Assembly (NCBI GenBank): GCA_035718275.1
Contig: DASTHI010000006.1
Location: 131,904-195,903 of the forward strand
Source: Pseudolabrys sp035718275
GTDB lineage: Bacteria > Pseudomonadota > Alphaproteobacteria > Rhizobiales > Xanthobacteraceae
Length of the DNA: 64,000 bases
Direction: 5' to 3'
The translations under genes and the position numbers were made by a program. This document shows positions 16,823 to 25,860 of this stretch, one piece after another. Positions within the stretch are counted from its first letter, which is position 1. Each line of letters opens with the position of its first letter. The notes below the pieces were generated by a model that searched no databases, was not told the origin of the DNA, and saw nothing but the letters and a program-made list of their open reading frames with translations.

Positions 16823-17233
16823 ATGCGCGTGATTTGGGCGGTCATGACGGCTGCCATGCTCACCTGGAGCCCAGCGTGGGCCGACGAATCCGACAACTCC
16901 GTTGTACCCAAGAATGGCGACGCCGCCGTCGGAGTCGGGGTGATATGCAACACTGCCGAAGAGGCGCAAGAGTTCGTGAAATTGCGCAGCAACGGCGCTG
17001 AGGCTCAGGATGCCATTCAATCGGTGAATGCCGGGGCAAATGACGAGCGGGCCTGCGGGGTGGCCGCCATCGCCTTCGTTCGCGACGAAACCGTCCACAC
17101 CACGACGCTTCACGACAAGCTCGTGCAGGTGGTGCGCATCAACGTGGTTGCAGGTTTCAACGGCTCGGCGTGGCAGGCAGCGTCGGGCGTGATCCAGTAC
17201 GCGGTGCTGGAAGGAGGAGGCGAGTCGATCTGA
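16823..17233 (+). CDS. Exported hypothetical protein
   Basis: A 136-residue protein with a typical signal peptide (MRVIWAVMTAAMLTWSPAWA, cleavage near residue 20). The mature part contains two Cys (VICNTAEEA and ERACGVAAI), probably a disulfide, and a strand-rich C-terminal half. The layout resembles small periplasmic proteins from rhizobia with a Cys-containing SH3-like fold, but I cannot assign a family. ATG at 16823 follows GGAGG; the in-frame start at 16775 is less likely. It precedes the DUF1236-like gene at 17291 by 57 bp. Confidence 0.65.
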   Translation: MRVIWAVMTAAMLTWSPAWADESDNSVVPKNGDAAVGVGVICNTAEEAQEFVKLRSNGAEAQDAIQSVNAGANDERACGVAAIAFVRDETVHTTTLHDKLVQVVRINVVAGFNGSAWQAASGVIQYAVLEGGGESI

Positions 17234-17290
17234 GGCGGCGAGGCTCGGACCCCGCGGGTTGCTGGGGGCGCGAAGCAAAGGAGTCGTCCC

Positions 17291-17731
17291 GTGTTGCACC
17301 GTTACATATTCGCCGGAGCGATGATGCTGGTAGCGATGACGCTGCCCGCTCTTGCTGCCGGCAACAGTGCCCAGAGAGCGACGGGCGCGGTGGTGTTGAG
17401 CGACGGCACAAGGGTGTCGCAAAAACCCGACCTGCCGAGGCTGAACCTCACTAATCAGCAACGCGAAATGATCCGCAAGAGCGTTGCCTCCCAGCACGCC
17501 GACGTGGAATTTCGCCTCAAGAGCACAAAGTCAGCAAAGAGTTTCACGCCGAAGGTAGGGGCCAAGTTGCCGAAAGGCGTCAAGCCGTATGGGTTGCCGT
17601 CCGAAGTCTTGGGCAAGCTGCCGAAGCTGCGCGACTACGGCTATGTCACCATGAAGGATCAGGTTCTCATCGTGAACGCGATGGACAAGACCATCGTTGA
17701 TCTGTTTCCCGAGACGCGCCCCATCACGTGA
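17291..17731 (+). CDS. Exported protein with DUF1236-like C-terminus
   Basis: A 146-residue secreted protein starting at a GTG that follows AAGGAG. The signal peptide runs to about residue 22 (LPALAAG). The mature part has a helix (LTNQQREMIRKSV) followed by a strand region ending GYVTMKDQVLIVNAMDKTIVDLF, which parallels the end of the protein at 13151-13882 (YYVKGKDKVLLVEPATRTVV). Both are therefore placed with DUF1236-like periplasmic proteins. Probably in the same transcription unit as the gene at 16823. Function unknown. Confidence 0.65.
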   Translation: MLHRYIFAGAMMLVAMTLPALAAGNSAQRATGAVVLSDGTRVSQKPDLPRLNLTNQQREMIRKSVASQHADVEFRLKSTKSAKSFTPKVGAKLPKGVKPYGLPSEVLGKLPKLRDYGYVTMKDQVLIVNAMDKTIVDLFPETRPIT

Positions 17732-17879
17732 GCCTTTTCATCGCGCCTGCGGCAGGGCTCGATTGGCTTCTATGACGAAGCCGCGGCTTTAACCAATTCA
17801 GCCGTTTTCAGTTGCGATTGTTGGCAGGCGCGCTGAGATAGCGCGGGACCCACCAGGCCCCCTTATCGAGGTTCCCGCC

Positions 17880-18155
17880 ATGCACAAGTTTGTCTTGTCG
17901 ACACTGGTTGCAGCGCTTGCGTTCGGCACGCTCGGCATGCGGGCGGATGCCGCCGATCTTGGACCGGAATTGGGGGCAGGGTCGCGTCATATCCGCTCGA
18001 CATTGTACGGATGGAATTGGCGAGATCGCTGCGCCTGGGCCGGCTATTACTGCCTCTATGCCTGGGACGGGTATGTGTATCGCTATCCGTGGGATGATCG
18101 GCCGTCAGCACTCGCGTATCATTCGCGCCGGCATCGGCATTTTCGGTACCGATAG
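17880..18155 (+). CDS. Small exported Tyr/Trp/Arg-rich protein
   Basis: A 91-residue protein with a signal peptide (MHKFVLSTLVAALAFGTLGM, cleavage after about ADAA at residue 25). The mature part is unusually rich in Trp, Tyr and Arg (NWRDRCAWAGYYCLYAWDGY) and contains two Cys, likely disulfide-bonded. It ends in a His/Arg-rich tail. Small secreted proteins of this kind recur in Bradyrhizobium-type genomes; no function is assigned. Confidence 0.62.
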   Translation: MHKFVLSTLVAALAFGTLGMRADAADLGPELGAGSRHIRSTLYGWNWRDRCAWAGYYCLYAWDGYVYRYPWDDRPSALAYHSRRHRHFRYR

Positions 18156-18182
18156 CAAACGGCTTACTCCGTGCGGCCCTGA

Positions 18183-18533
18183 ATGCTCTATCTGACAATC
18201 AAGGCGGCGCTGTCCGGCATTCTGGCGGCCGCCGTATCGGAGATTGCCAAACGTAGTCCGGCCTTCGGCGCACTAGTGGCGTCGCTGCCGCTCATCTCGA
18301 TCATGGCGGTGATCTGGTTGTGGCGCGACACCGGCGATAACGAGCGTATTGCCTCGCATATGGTGGCGACGTTCTGGTACGTGATCCCTTCGCTCCCCAT
18401 GTTCATGCTGATGCCGGCAATGCTTCGCGCCAGCATTGGATTCTGGCCCAGCCTCGTGGCCAGTTGTGCATTGACCGTGATCCTGTATGTGGCGACTGCG
18501 TGGATTCTGGCACGCTTCGGCATTAATCTGTAG
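18183..18533 (+). CDS. DUF3147 family integral membrane protein
   Basis: A 116-residue inner-membrane protein with four predicted membrane segments. The sequence between the first two (EIAKRSPAFGALVASLPL) and the following WLWRDTGDNERIASH match the DUF3147 family, whose members pair as small transporter-like units. The function is unknown. It begins 27 bp after the preceding small exported gene and is convergent with uvrB, whose 3' end is 72 bp away. Confidence 0.8.
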   Translation: MLYLTIKAALSGILAAAVSEIAKRSPAFGALVASLPLISIMAVIWLWRDTGDNERIASHMVATFWYVIPSLPMFMLMPAMLRASIGFWPSLVASCALTVILYVATAWILARFGINL

Positions 18534-18605
18534 CTTCCGTCCCGGGTGCACGAGCACACGACCCGATGCGGGGCCTACGGCAGAACGTGTCGCACCGGAA
18601 AGATG

Positions 18606-21440
18606 TCAGCTTCGGCGCTTGTTGCTGCGGAACCCACCGCGCATTCCAGGCCGCCCGAGCTTCGACCGCGGCGATTCCGATCGCGCCGGCTTCACCTCGT
18701 GCGAGAGCGCGATGCCCATCTCATCGAGGTGAGGCTTGTGCGGACGGTCGGTTCGTGACGAGCTCCGCAATCCCTTCGTCTGCGCCGCCATCACGTTACG
18801 TGCGGTTGGGTTGTCCAGCACCGCCATCTCGGCTGCGCGCAGGCGCTTGATCTCGTCGCGCAGGCGTGCGGCCTCTTCGAAATCGAGATCGGCTGCGGCC
18901 TCGCGCATCCGCGTCTCGAGATCGGCGATCACGGCTTCGAGATTGTGACCGATAGTCGCCGCTTCGCCGAAGCCTGCCCCTGATCGCGGATCGCCGGTGC
19001 CCGTGCCGATCAGCACGTGGTCCCGCTCGTAGACGCTCTCGAGAATATCGGCGATGCCCTTGCGCACGCTCTCCGGCGTGATGCCGTTCGCCGTGTTGTA
19101 TTCCATCTGCTTCTCGCGCCGGCGGTTGGTCTCCTCGATCGCGCGCTGCATCGAACCGGTGATCGCGTCGGCATAGAGGATCACCTTGCCGTCGATGTTG
19201 CGGGCGGCGCGGCCGATGGTCTGGATGAGACTGGTCTCGCTGCGGAGGAATCCTTCCTTGTCGGCGTCGAGAATCGCGACCAGTGCGCATTCGGGAATGT
19301 CGAGGCCTTCGCGCAGGAGATTGATCCCGACCAGTGCGTCGAAGGCACCGAGCCGCAGGTCACGGATGATTTCGATGCGCTCCAGCGTGTCGATGTCGGA
19401 ATGCATGTAACGCACGCGAATTCCCTGCTCGTGCAGATATTCGGTCAGGTCCTCGGCCATGCGCTTGGTCAGCACGGTGACGAGCGAACGGAAGCCCTTT
19501 GCCGCCACCTGCCGGACCTCGCCGACGAGATCGTCGACCTGCAGGCGCGCCGGCCGCACATCGACCGGAGGATCGATGAGTCCGGTCGGACGGATCACCT
19601 GCTCGACGAACACGCCGCGCGCTTCCTCCAGCTCCCAGGGCCCGGGAGTAGCCGACACGGCGATTGTCTGCGGCCGCATGGCATCCCACTCCTCGAAGCG
19701 CAGCGGCCGGTTGTCCATGCAGGAGGGCAGACGGAAACCGTATTCGGCCAGTGTTGCCTTGCGGCGGAAGTCGCCGCGATACATGCCGCCGAGCTGCGGG
19801 ATGGTGACATGGCTCTCGTCCACGAATACGAGCGCGTTATCGGGCACGTATTCAAACAGCGTAGGCGGCGGCTCGCCCGGCTTGCGGCCGGTGAGATAGC
19901 GCGAATAGTTCTCGATGCCGGCACAGGACCCGGTCGCCTCCATCATTTCGAGATCGAAGACGGTGCGCTGCTCGAGCCGCTGCGCCTCCAGCAGACGTCC
20001 GGCCGCGTTGAGCTGATCAAGCCGCTGTCGAAGTTCCTGCTTGATCCCAGCGATCGCCTGGATGAGCGTCGGACGCGGCGTCACATAGTGGGAATTGGCG
20101 TAGATCTTCACGAACTCCAGCTCGTCCGTCTTCTGGCCGGTGAGCGGATCCATCTCTTCGATCTTCTCGATCTCGTCGCCGAACAGATGGATGCGCCAGG
20201 CGCGGTCCTCGTAGTGCGCCGGGAAGATGTCAACAGTATCGCCGCGTACGCGGAACGATCCGCGGAAGAAATCGCCTTGCGTGCGCTTGTACTGCAAAGC
20301 CACCAGATCGGCGAGCAGCTGGCGCTGCTCGATTCTGCCGCCCTGCCTGAGCGTAAAGGTCATCGCGGAGTAGGTTTCGACCGACCCGATGCCGTAGATG
20401 CACGACACCGAGGCCACGATCACGACGTCATCGCGCTCGAGCAGCGCGCGCGTCGCCGAATGACGCATGCGGTCGATCTGCTCGTTGATAGAGGATTCCT
20501 TCTCGATATAAGTGTCGGTGCGCGGGACGTAGGCCTCAGGCTGGTAGTAGTCGTAATAGGAAACGAAGTATTCCACAGCGTTATCGGGAAAGAACGACTT
20601 GAATTCGCCATAGAGCTGCGCGGCCAGCGTCTTGTTCGGCGCGAGGATCAGGGCGGGGCGCTGCGTCGCCTCGATGACCTTGGCCATTGTGAAGGTCTTA
20701 CCCGAGCCGGTGACTCCGAGCAGGACTTGCGTGCGATCGTTGCGCTTGACGCCTTCGACAAGCTCGGCAATCGCCTGTGGCTGGTCGCCTTTCGGCTCAA
20801 AATCCGAAGCGATGACCAGCGCCTTGCCGCCTTCGGATTTTTCCGGCCGCGGCGGGCGATGCGGTGTCCACGGCACCGTCGTGAATTCCGGGCGCCCTTC
20901 GCGCAGCAGACGCTCGAGAGACTGCTGGCTTGCCATGCCGGCGAAGCCACCGGGCTGCGTCGGCAGATCGGCGCGTGGCAGACGGTATTTTGCTTCATCG
21001 CTAAGCCCGAGCTCTTCGGCGAGCCTGGGATCGAGCCCGCTGACCGGCGGCGTCTCGAAATCGGCCTGTCGGGACTCCTTGAATTCGTTGGCGGTCGACT
21101 TGCGTGCGATGTGCGCGGCGGAGAAATCGCGGCGGCGATCCCAGGAATTGTCCGGCGGCGGTTGCAGCCCGCTGGTGTGTGTTGTTCGGGAACTGCGCGC
21201 AGCATCGCTGGGTGAGGGGGCTCGAGACTCGCCGGCGTCATTGCTTTTCACCCGCGCCTTCGGTGTGTGTTGAGCTCCTGTGCCGGAGCCGATTCCGGCC
21301 GTTCCCTTCCTGATCGCCGGATTGAGCAGATCCGCGAGCGCGGCGGGTGTCGCCGGCTCATCCGGCCGCGCTGCCTTGGCGCGGGTCGGTTTTGCCGGAT
21401 CGTTGTTCTTTTGCCGCTTTTTCGGAGGAGGCTTGGCCAT
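18606..21440 (-). CDS. uvrB: Excinuclease ABC subunit B, with long N-terminal extension
   Basis: DNA damage-recognition helicase of nucleotide excision repair; it receives DNA from UvrA and positions UvrC. The core starts near residue 208 (SDFEPKGDQPQAI), with the Walker A motif GVTGSGKT near 245-252, the beta-hairpin region YYDYYQPEAYVP, helicase motifs, and a C-terminal UVR domain that binds UvrC. At 944 residues it is about 270 longer than E. coli UvrB (673). The extra parts are a roughly 205-residue N-terminal extension rich in Pro, Ser, Lys and Arg, and a C-terminal tail of about 85 residues. Rhizobial UvrB proteins are often extended in this way. ATG 21440 is preferred over 21524, which lies at the start of the divergent oxidase gene. 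No LexA box was recognised. Confidence 0.97.
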   Translation of the reverse strand: MAKPPPKKRQKNNDPAKPTRAKAARPDEPATPAALADLLNPAIRKGTAGIGSGTGAQHTPKARVKSNDAGESRAPSPSDAARSSRTTHTSGLQPPPDNSWDRRRDFSAAHIARKSTANEFKESRQADFETPPVSGLDPRLAEELGLSDEAKYRLPRADLPTQPGGFAGMASQQSLERLLREGRPEFTTVPWTPHRPPRPEKSEGGKALVIASDFEPKGDQPQAIAELVEGVKRNDRTQVLLGVTGSGKTFTMAKVIEATQRPALILAPNKTLAAQLYGEFKSFFPDNAVEYFVSYYDYYQPEAYVPRTDTYIEKESSINEQIDRMRHSATRALLERDDVVIVASVSCIYGIGSVETYSAMTFTLRQGGRIEQRQLLADLVALQYKRTQGDFFRGSFRVRGDTVDIFPAHYEDRAWRIHLFGDEIEKIEEMDPLTGQKTDELEFVKIYANSHYVTPRPTLIQAIAGIKQELRQRLDQLNAAGRLLEAQRLEQRTVFDLEMMEATGSCAGIENYSRYLTGRKPGEPPPTLFEYVPDNALVFVDESHVTIPQLGGMYRGDFRRKATLAEYGFRLPSCMDNRPLRFEEWDAMRPQTIAVSATPGPWELEEARGVFVEQVIRPTGLIDPPVDVRPARLQVDDLVGEVRQVAAKGFRSLVTVLTKRMAEDLTEYLHEQGIRVRYMHSDIDTLERIEIIRDLRLGAFDALVGINLLREGLDIPECALVAILDADKEGFLRSETSLIQTIGRAARNIDGKVILYADAITGSMQRAIEETNRRREKQMEYNTANGITPESVRKGIADILESVYERDHVLIGTGTGDPRSGAGFGEAATIGHNLEAVIADLETRMREAAADLDFEEAARLRDEIKRLRAAEMAVLDNPTARNVMAAQTKGLRSSSRTDRPHKPHLDEMGIALSHEVKPARSESPRSKLGRPGMRGGFRSNKRRS

Positions 21441-21523
21441 CGTCCGAATATGGGGCGAGTCCGCGAGCGAGGAAAGTGCGATCAGGGCGTCGCGGGAACC
21501 CCTATTGCCGAGGGAGGATTGCA

Positions 21524-22924
21524 ATGATCACTGCCGAGGCCCTTCAGCACATCAGATCGAAATTTCGCGGCGACTTGATCACTCGCGACGACCCGCGTTT
21601 CGACGCGGCGAGAAAGGTGTTCAACGCGATGATCGACCGCAGACCCGGTCTCATCGCGCGCTGCACGTCGCCTGAAGACGTTGCTCACATCATCAAACTG
21701 GCACATGACCGCGGAGAAGTTTTGTCCGTGCGCTGCGCCGGTCATAATGTCGCCGGCTACGCCGTCTGCGATGAAGGCGTGGTCATCGACCTTTCTCCGA
21801 TGAAGCAGATCGACGTCGATCCGGTGGAGCGTTCCGTGCGCGTTGAAGCCGGGGCGACGTGGGGTGAGGTCAACGATGCGCTGCAGGGTCATGGTCTTGC
21901 CGCCACAGGCGGCTTCGTCTCTGTCACGGGCGTTTCCGGCCTGACCCTCGGCGGCGGCTTCGGCTGGCTGATGCGCAAGCACGGGCTTGCGCTCGACAAT
22001 CTGATTTCGGCGCAAGTCGTGCTTGCAGACGGCGAGCACGTCACCGCGAGCGCTGCGGAGAACCCCGATCTTTTCTGGGCCATACGCGGCGGCGGGGGCA
22101 ATTTCGGTGTCGTGACCTCCTTCCAATTTCGTGTCCACCCGGCCGGAACCGTATTCGCCGGAATCGTCCTGCATCCGGCGAGCGGCGCGACCGACGTCCT
22201 TCGCCATTGGCGCGAATTCGAGAAGACCTCGCCGAACGACCTCACGCAGGGCGCGCTGTTGTTTCATTTCCCCGACGATCCGTCAGCACCGCCGGCTTTG
22301 CGGGCGTCTCCTGTCATCGGTGTCGGCGGGGTTTGCGCGGGACCACCGGGCGATGGCGAGCGGGTCCTGGCCCCGTTGCGCAACTACGGGCCGCCCGTAG
22401 CGGACCTGTTCCAGCCTATGCCCTACAATGCCGCCCAACGCATGGCGGATTTTCTCTGGCCACCAGGCCTGCACAATTACTGGAAATCGAGCTACCTGGA
22501 GCGCCTGAGCGACGAGGCCATCGACGTCATTGCTGATTTCTTCGGGCGAGTCCCGTCGCGGCGTACCGTTGTCGTGCTCGAATACTACGGGAGCGACGGC
22601 GCCATGCAGCGCGTCGCGGATTCCGACACGGCCTTCGGGCATCGCGGATTTCCCTATAATTTCCTGGTCACATCCGCCTGGTCCGCGCCCGCGGAGGGCG
22701 AGCGTAACATCGAGTGGACGCGACAATTTTTCGAGGCGATGCGTCCGTTCGCCGCGAGCAGCGCGTACCTCAACTACATCGGTGATGAAGGCGCCGCCGG
22801 ACTCGACGCCTCATACGGCGCCGGCAAACTGGCGCGGCTTGCGAGCCTCAAGGCGAAATACGATCCGGACAATATTTTCAGAATGAACCAGAATATTGCG
22901 CCGGCATCCGCTCCGAGCCGATGA
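21524..22924 (+). CDS. FAD-binding oxidoreductase, BBE/PCMH type
   Basis: A 466-residue flavoenzyme of the vanillyl-alcohol-oxidase/berberine-bridge family. The N-terminal PCMH FAD domain shows CAGHNVAGYAV, in which the His is the expected covalent FAD attachment site, and GVSGLTLGGGFGWLMRKHG. The C-terminal BBE element is visible as YLNYIGDEG and KAKYDPDNIFRMNQN. Relatives include 6-hydroxynicotine oxidase and sugar or secondary-metabolite oxidases, so the substrate is open. No signal peptide, so probably cytosolic. The ATG at 21524 follows AGGGAGG; a longer frame from 21347 overlaps uvrB and is rejected. It is divergent from uvrB across an 83 bp gap. Confidence 0.85.
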   Translation: MITAEALQHIRSKFRGDLITRDDPRFDAARKVFNAMIDRRPGLIARCTSPEDVAHIIKLAHDRGEVLSVRCAGHNVAGYAVCDEGVVIDLSPMKQIDVDPVERSVRVEAGATWGEVNDALQGHGLAATGGFVSVTGVSGLTLGGGFGWLMRKHGLALDNLISAQVVLADGEHVTASAAENPDLFWAIRGGGGNFGVVTSFQFRVHPAGTVFAGIVLHPASGATDVLRHWREFEKTSPNDLTQGALLFHFPDDPSAPPALRASPVIGVGGVCAGPPGDGERVLAPLRNYGPPVADLFQPMPYNAAQRMADFLWPPGLHNYWKSSYLERLSDEAIDVIADFFGRVPSRRTVVVLEYYGSDGAMQRVADSDTAFGHRGFPYNFLVTSAWSAPAEGERNIEWTRQFFEAMRPFAASSAYLNYIGDEGAAGLDASYGAGKLARLASLKAKYDPDNIFRMNQNIAPASAPSR

Positions 22925-23006
22925 GCACTCACGAACTGGCGTCCGCGTTCTTTTGCGCGCGCGGCATGCCGGAATGCATTCTGCGCGCTGACGCCAGCTA
23001 TCGCGC

Positions 23007-24152
23007 CTACGCCCACAACTGCTTCGATGCGCGGCGTGCGCCTTCAGTCAGCGACTGCAGCTTGAGCCAGACGATCTTCGTGTCGACCTGCACTCGGCCG
23101 GCGAAAGTACCGAAGCCGCAATCGACACCGGCAATGACGTTCTCGCGCCCGACCACGGAAGCGAAGTTGAGGATACGGTCGCAAACCAGTTCCGGATGCT
23201 CGACGACATTGGTGGTCGAGTCGATCACGCCCGGAATGATCTTCTTGCCGGCGGGAAGCTTCACCTCGCGCCAGATCTTCCACTCGTGCTCATGGCTCGG
23301 ATTGGCGGCGGGGAAGGACACCGCGTGCGGACGCCCGCTGAGCACGATATCGACAATGTCCCTGAATTCCACGTCGGTGTGGTGCGGCGCCATGGTCGAG
23401 CCCCAGCATACGTGCATGCGCATCCGCTCAGCTGCGAGATCGCGAACCGCGTGGTTGAGTGCGGCGACATTGGTGGCGATGATTCTCCGGTAATCGCCGA
23501 TCGGCAGGTCCGGATAGACCATGTGCCGCAGCATCGCGAGATCGGGGCAGTCAAGCTGCAGGATAAACCCGGCTTCGACGATCGCCTGATATTCGCGGCG
23601 CATCACGTCCGCAAGCGCGTAGATATATTCCTCGTCGCTCTTGTAGTACCGGTTCTTGAGATAGCGCGCGATCTGGCCAGGTGAAGGCGAGGTCATGAAG
23701 ATGTCCTCGGCTTTCGCATCCTGCATCGCCGCCCTGGCAAGATCGATATCAGCCTGGGCCGCCGGCCAGTCCTTCCACCCGACCGGCCCATTGCAGGCCG
23801 GACGGTGCTGGAACGGCGATGCAAACTGCTTGAGGATTTCCGCAAGCTCGGGAAATTCGGGCTCGCCGGTGCCCATCGGTGGCGCGCTTTCGCCTTCGTA
23901 GCCAGTCAGCCGCTTGAGAACGTGCACGGTATAGTCGGTGCGGCCCTGCTCGCCGTCATTGATGATGTCGAGGCCGCATTCGACCTGCTTGCGGATGACG
24001 CCGGCGACGGCCTCGCGCACTGCCGCCTGCAACTCGGCACGGTGGGCACCCGGGCTTTTCTCCTCGGCCAGCAGCATTTCCACGACCCTGGCGGTGCGTG
24101 GCAGGCTGCCGGTGTGTGTGGTGAGGATGCGGTTGGTCGGCCTGGTCATCAT
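23007..24152 (-). CDS. Cobalamin-independent methionine synthase II family (MetE C-terminal-like)
   Basis: A 381-residue protein equal to the C-terminal zinc barrel of MetE, without the N-terminal duplicate. Recognisable parts are TTHTGSLPR at the start, a DIINDGEQGRTDY segment, LDCPDLAM, a zinc-ligand pair context in MHVCWGSTMAPHH, and VDCGFGTFAG near the end. Stand-alone proteins of this type are thought to move methyl groups from thiol or other donors, but only some make methionine, so the function is left as a methyltransferase-like enzyme. Start ATG 24152 (24149 is equivalent). It follows the ABM gene by 17 bp on the same strand, likely one operon. Confidence 0.82.
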   Translation of the reverse strand: MMTRPTNRILTTHTGSLPRTARVVEMLLAEEKSPGAHRAELQAAVREAVAGVIRKQVECGLDIINDGEQGRTDYTVHVLKRLTGYEGESAPPMGTGEPEFPELAEILKQFASPFQHRPACNGPVGWKDWPAAQADIDLARAAMQDAKAEDIFMTSPSPGQIARYLKNRYYKSDEEYIYALADVMRREYQAIVEAGFILQLDCPDLAMLRHMVYPDLPIGDYRRIIATNVAALNHAVRDLAAERMRMHVCWGSTMAPHHTDVEFRDIVDIVLSGRPHAVSFPAANPSHEHEWKIWREVKLPAGKKIIPGVIDSTTNVVEHPELVCDRILNFASVVGRENVIAGVDCGFGTFAGRVQVDTKIVWLKLQSLTEGARRASKQLWA

Positions 24153-24169
24153 TCGCAGTTGCTTCCCAT

Positions 24170-24469
24170 TCAAAAGCTGCGCATCACCTCGGTGACGTGC
24201 TCGACATTCGGCGGCGATGCGAAGCAATGGCCGACCAGATTGCGCCACTCCTGAAAATCGGCCGACTCGCGGAAATCCCTGGTGTGATTGTCCAGCGTTT
24301 CCCACTGCACGAAAAGCCTGTAGCGTTGCGGCATCTCGTGCGAACGCTGCAGCGTGACGGACTTACAGCCCTTGGCCCGCTGGAAGATCGGCGTCGCCTT
24401 TTTTACGCCGGCTTCGAACTCGGTCTCCATTCCGGGCTTCACGTCGATCTGCGCAATTTCGAGGATCAT
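24170..24469 (-). CDS. Antibiotic biosynthesis monooxygenase (ABM) domain protein
   Basis: A 99-residue protein of the ABM fold, a ferredoxin-like dimer found in quinone-forming monooxygenases, heme-degrading enzymes and many uncharacterised small proteins. The pattern IDVKPGMETEFEAGVKKA, followed by FQRAKGCKSVTLQRS and YRLFVQWETLDNHTRDFRES, is typical. The ATG at 24469 begins the conserved part; a longer frame from 24616 is not conserved. It precedes the MetE-like gene by 17 bp, so the two form a likely operon of a small oxygenase-like protein and a methyltransferase-like protein. Confidence 0.8.
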   Translation of the reverse strand: MILEIAQIDVKPGMETEFEAGVKKATPIFQRAKGCKSVTLQRSHEMPQRYRLFVQWETLDNHTRDFRESADFQEWRNLVGHCFASPPNVEHVTEVMRSF

Positions 24470-24549
24470 GTCGGTTGTGTCCGTTTGAAAAGAGCGGGAT
24501 AGAATTTTGATTATGGTCCGCTCGGGCGGAGCAGACAATTGTTTGCTAG

Positions 24550-24744
24550 CTAGCGAGCTTTCTCTTCCGGACGCTTGATTGCAGCCCTCCTGCGCAGACA
24601 CTCCGGGCAAAGGCAATCGTCAGCGACAGCGTCCGTCATCGGAATACGATATGGTTCGGCCGCACACCAGCAATCGGCAGACAGGCTGCATTCAAACACG
24701 ACGCCGCAGCGGGCACAGGCGAGGCGACGGGGCTCGGCACTCAT
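24550..24744 (-). CDS. Cysteine-rich CWC family protein
   Basis: A 64-residue protein with a zinc-ribbon-like layout: CARCGVVFECS, then DCWCAAEPY, then CLCPECL. These Cys pairs and the CWC context match the cysteine-rich CWC family of unknown function. It has no membrane segment or signal. It lies about 80 bp upstream of the ABM gene on the same strand. The metal-binding prediction rests on the Cys pattern only. Confidence 0.75.
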   Translation of the reverse strand: MSAEPRRLACARCGVVFECSLSADCWCAAEPYRIPMTDAVADDCLCPECLRRRAAIKRPEEKAR

Positions 24745-24869
24745 GCCCTACACTGCGCGCAGTTGATGACGAGCACAAGTCTCTGCGGCCCTTGCGTTTC
24801 TGCGTGCCATCTGGCGCCGGGTCCGTGTCATGCTATCGTTGCGTCAACAACAAACAACGGGAGGGGACG

Positions 24870-25838
24870 ATGATCAGGCGATCGATCGTGGCGGCGATCT
24901 TTTTGATTGTGGGCATCGCCGGCTCGCAAGCCCAGGACTATCCGACGCGAAGCGGCATCGTGATCGTGCCGTTTGCCGCTGGCGGGCCGGCCGATGTCAC
25001 TGGGCGCATTGTGGCGGATATCCTTACGCGCCATCTCGGCCAGCAGTTTGTGGTTGAAAATGTCGGCGGTGCTGGCGGCACGGTCGGGTCGCTTCGCGCT
25101 GCACGCGCCGCGCCGGACGGGTACACGCTCATCTCGGGTCATATGGGTACTCATGCAGCTGCGCCGATGTTCTATCCCAATCTGGGCTACGATCCCGAAA
25201 AGGATTTTGAGCCGATCGGGCTGATCGCCGAGCAGCCGGAACTGCTCACGGTGCGCAAGGATATCCCTGTCAACAACCTCAAGGAATTTGTCGCTTACGC
25301 CAAGGCCAACGAGAAGAAGCTCAATATGGGTCACGCTGGCGTCGGCTCCGTCTCCTACGTCGGCTGTCTGCTCCTCAATTCTGCGATCGGCATTAAGCCG
25401 ACCCTGGTCCCATTCACCGGAACGGCGCCGGTCATGAACGCAATCCTCGCCGGGCAGATCGACTATGACTGCGATCCTGTGCTCGGACCACTTCCGCATG
25501 TGCGTGCGGGGACCGTGAAGGCGCTTGCCATCGCTTCCAAGAAACGCAGCGCGCTGCTACCGGACGTCCCTACGTCTCACGAGCAGGGCCTGCCCGAGTT
25601 CGACTGCGCGCCTTTCTATGCACTGTTTGCGCCCAAGGGCACCCCGCCGGCGGTCATCGACAAGCTCGCCGACGCGCTGAACAAGGGACTCAGCGAGGAG
25701 GCGGTGCAAAAGCGACTGACTGCGCTTGGCGCTGAAATCGCGGAGCCCAGCCGTCGCGGCCCGCAGGCGCTGGCGAAGCACGTCAGGAGCGAAATTGCGC
25801 GGCTGACGCCCATCCTCAAGGCTGCCGCAGCCAAATAG
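24870..25838 (+). CDS. Tripartite tricarboxylate transporter substrate-binding protein (Bug family)
   Basis: A 322-residue periplasmic binding protein of the Bug/TctC type. A signal peptide (residues 1-21, SQAQ) precedes the family hallmarks VPFAAGGPADVTGR, NVGGAGGTVGS and PDGYTLISGH. Bug proteins bind carboxylates or related small molecules and feed TctAB permeases or act in signalling. There is no TctA or TctB gene beside it, so this is an orphan binding protein that may use the TctAB pair at 51-53 kb or another one. GAGGGG ribosome-binding site just before the ATG. It is clearly different from the tandem pair at 53-55 kb. Confidence 0.88.
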   Translation: MIRRSIVAAIFLIVGIAGSQAQDYPTRSGIVIVPFAAGGPADVTGRIVADILTRHLGQQFVVENVGGAGGTVGSLRAARAAPDGYTLISGHMGTHAAAPMFYPNLGYDPEKDFEPIGLIAEQPELLTVRKDIPVNNLKEFVAYAKANEKKLNMGHAGVGSVSYVGCLLLNSAIGIKPTLVPFTGTAPVMNAILAGQIDYDCDPVLGPLPHVRAGTVKALAIASKKRSALLPDVPTSHEQGLPEFDCAPFYALFAPKGTPPAVIDKLADALNKGLSEEAVQKRLTALGAEIAEPSRRGPQALAKHVRSEIARLTPILKAAAAK

Positions 25839-25860
25839 CGGCCGCGCGGCTGCGCCTGAA

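Noticed and set aside
19017..21215. 732-codon open frame on the plus strand
   Set aside because: It is antisense to uvrB; the composition is Arg/Leu/His-rich and no family pattern is visible, as expected for a GC-rich shadow.
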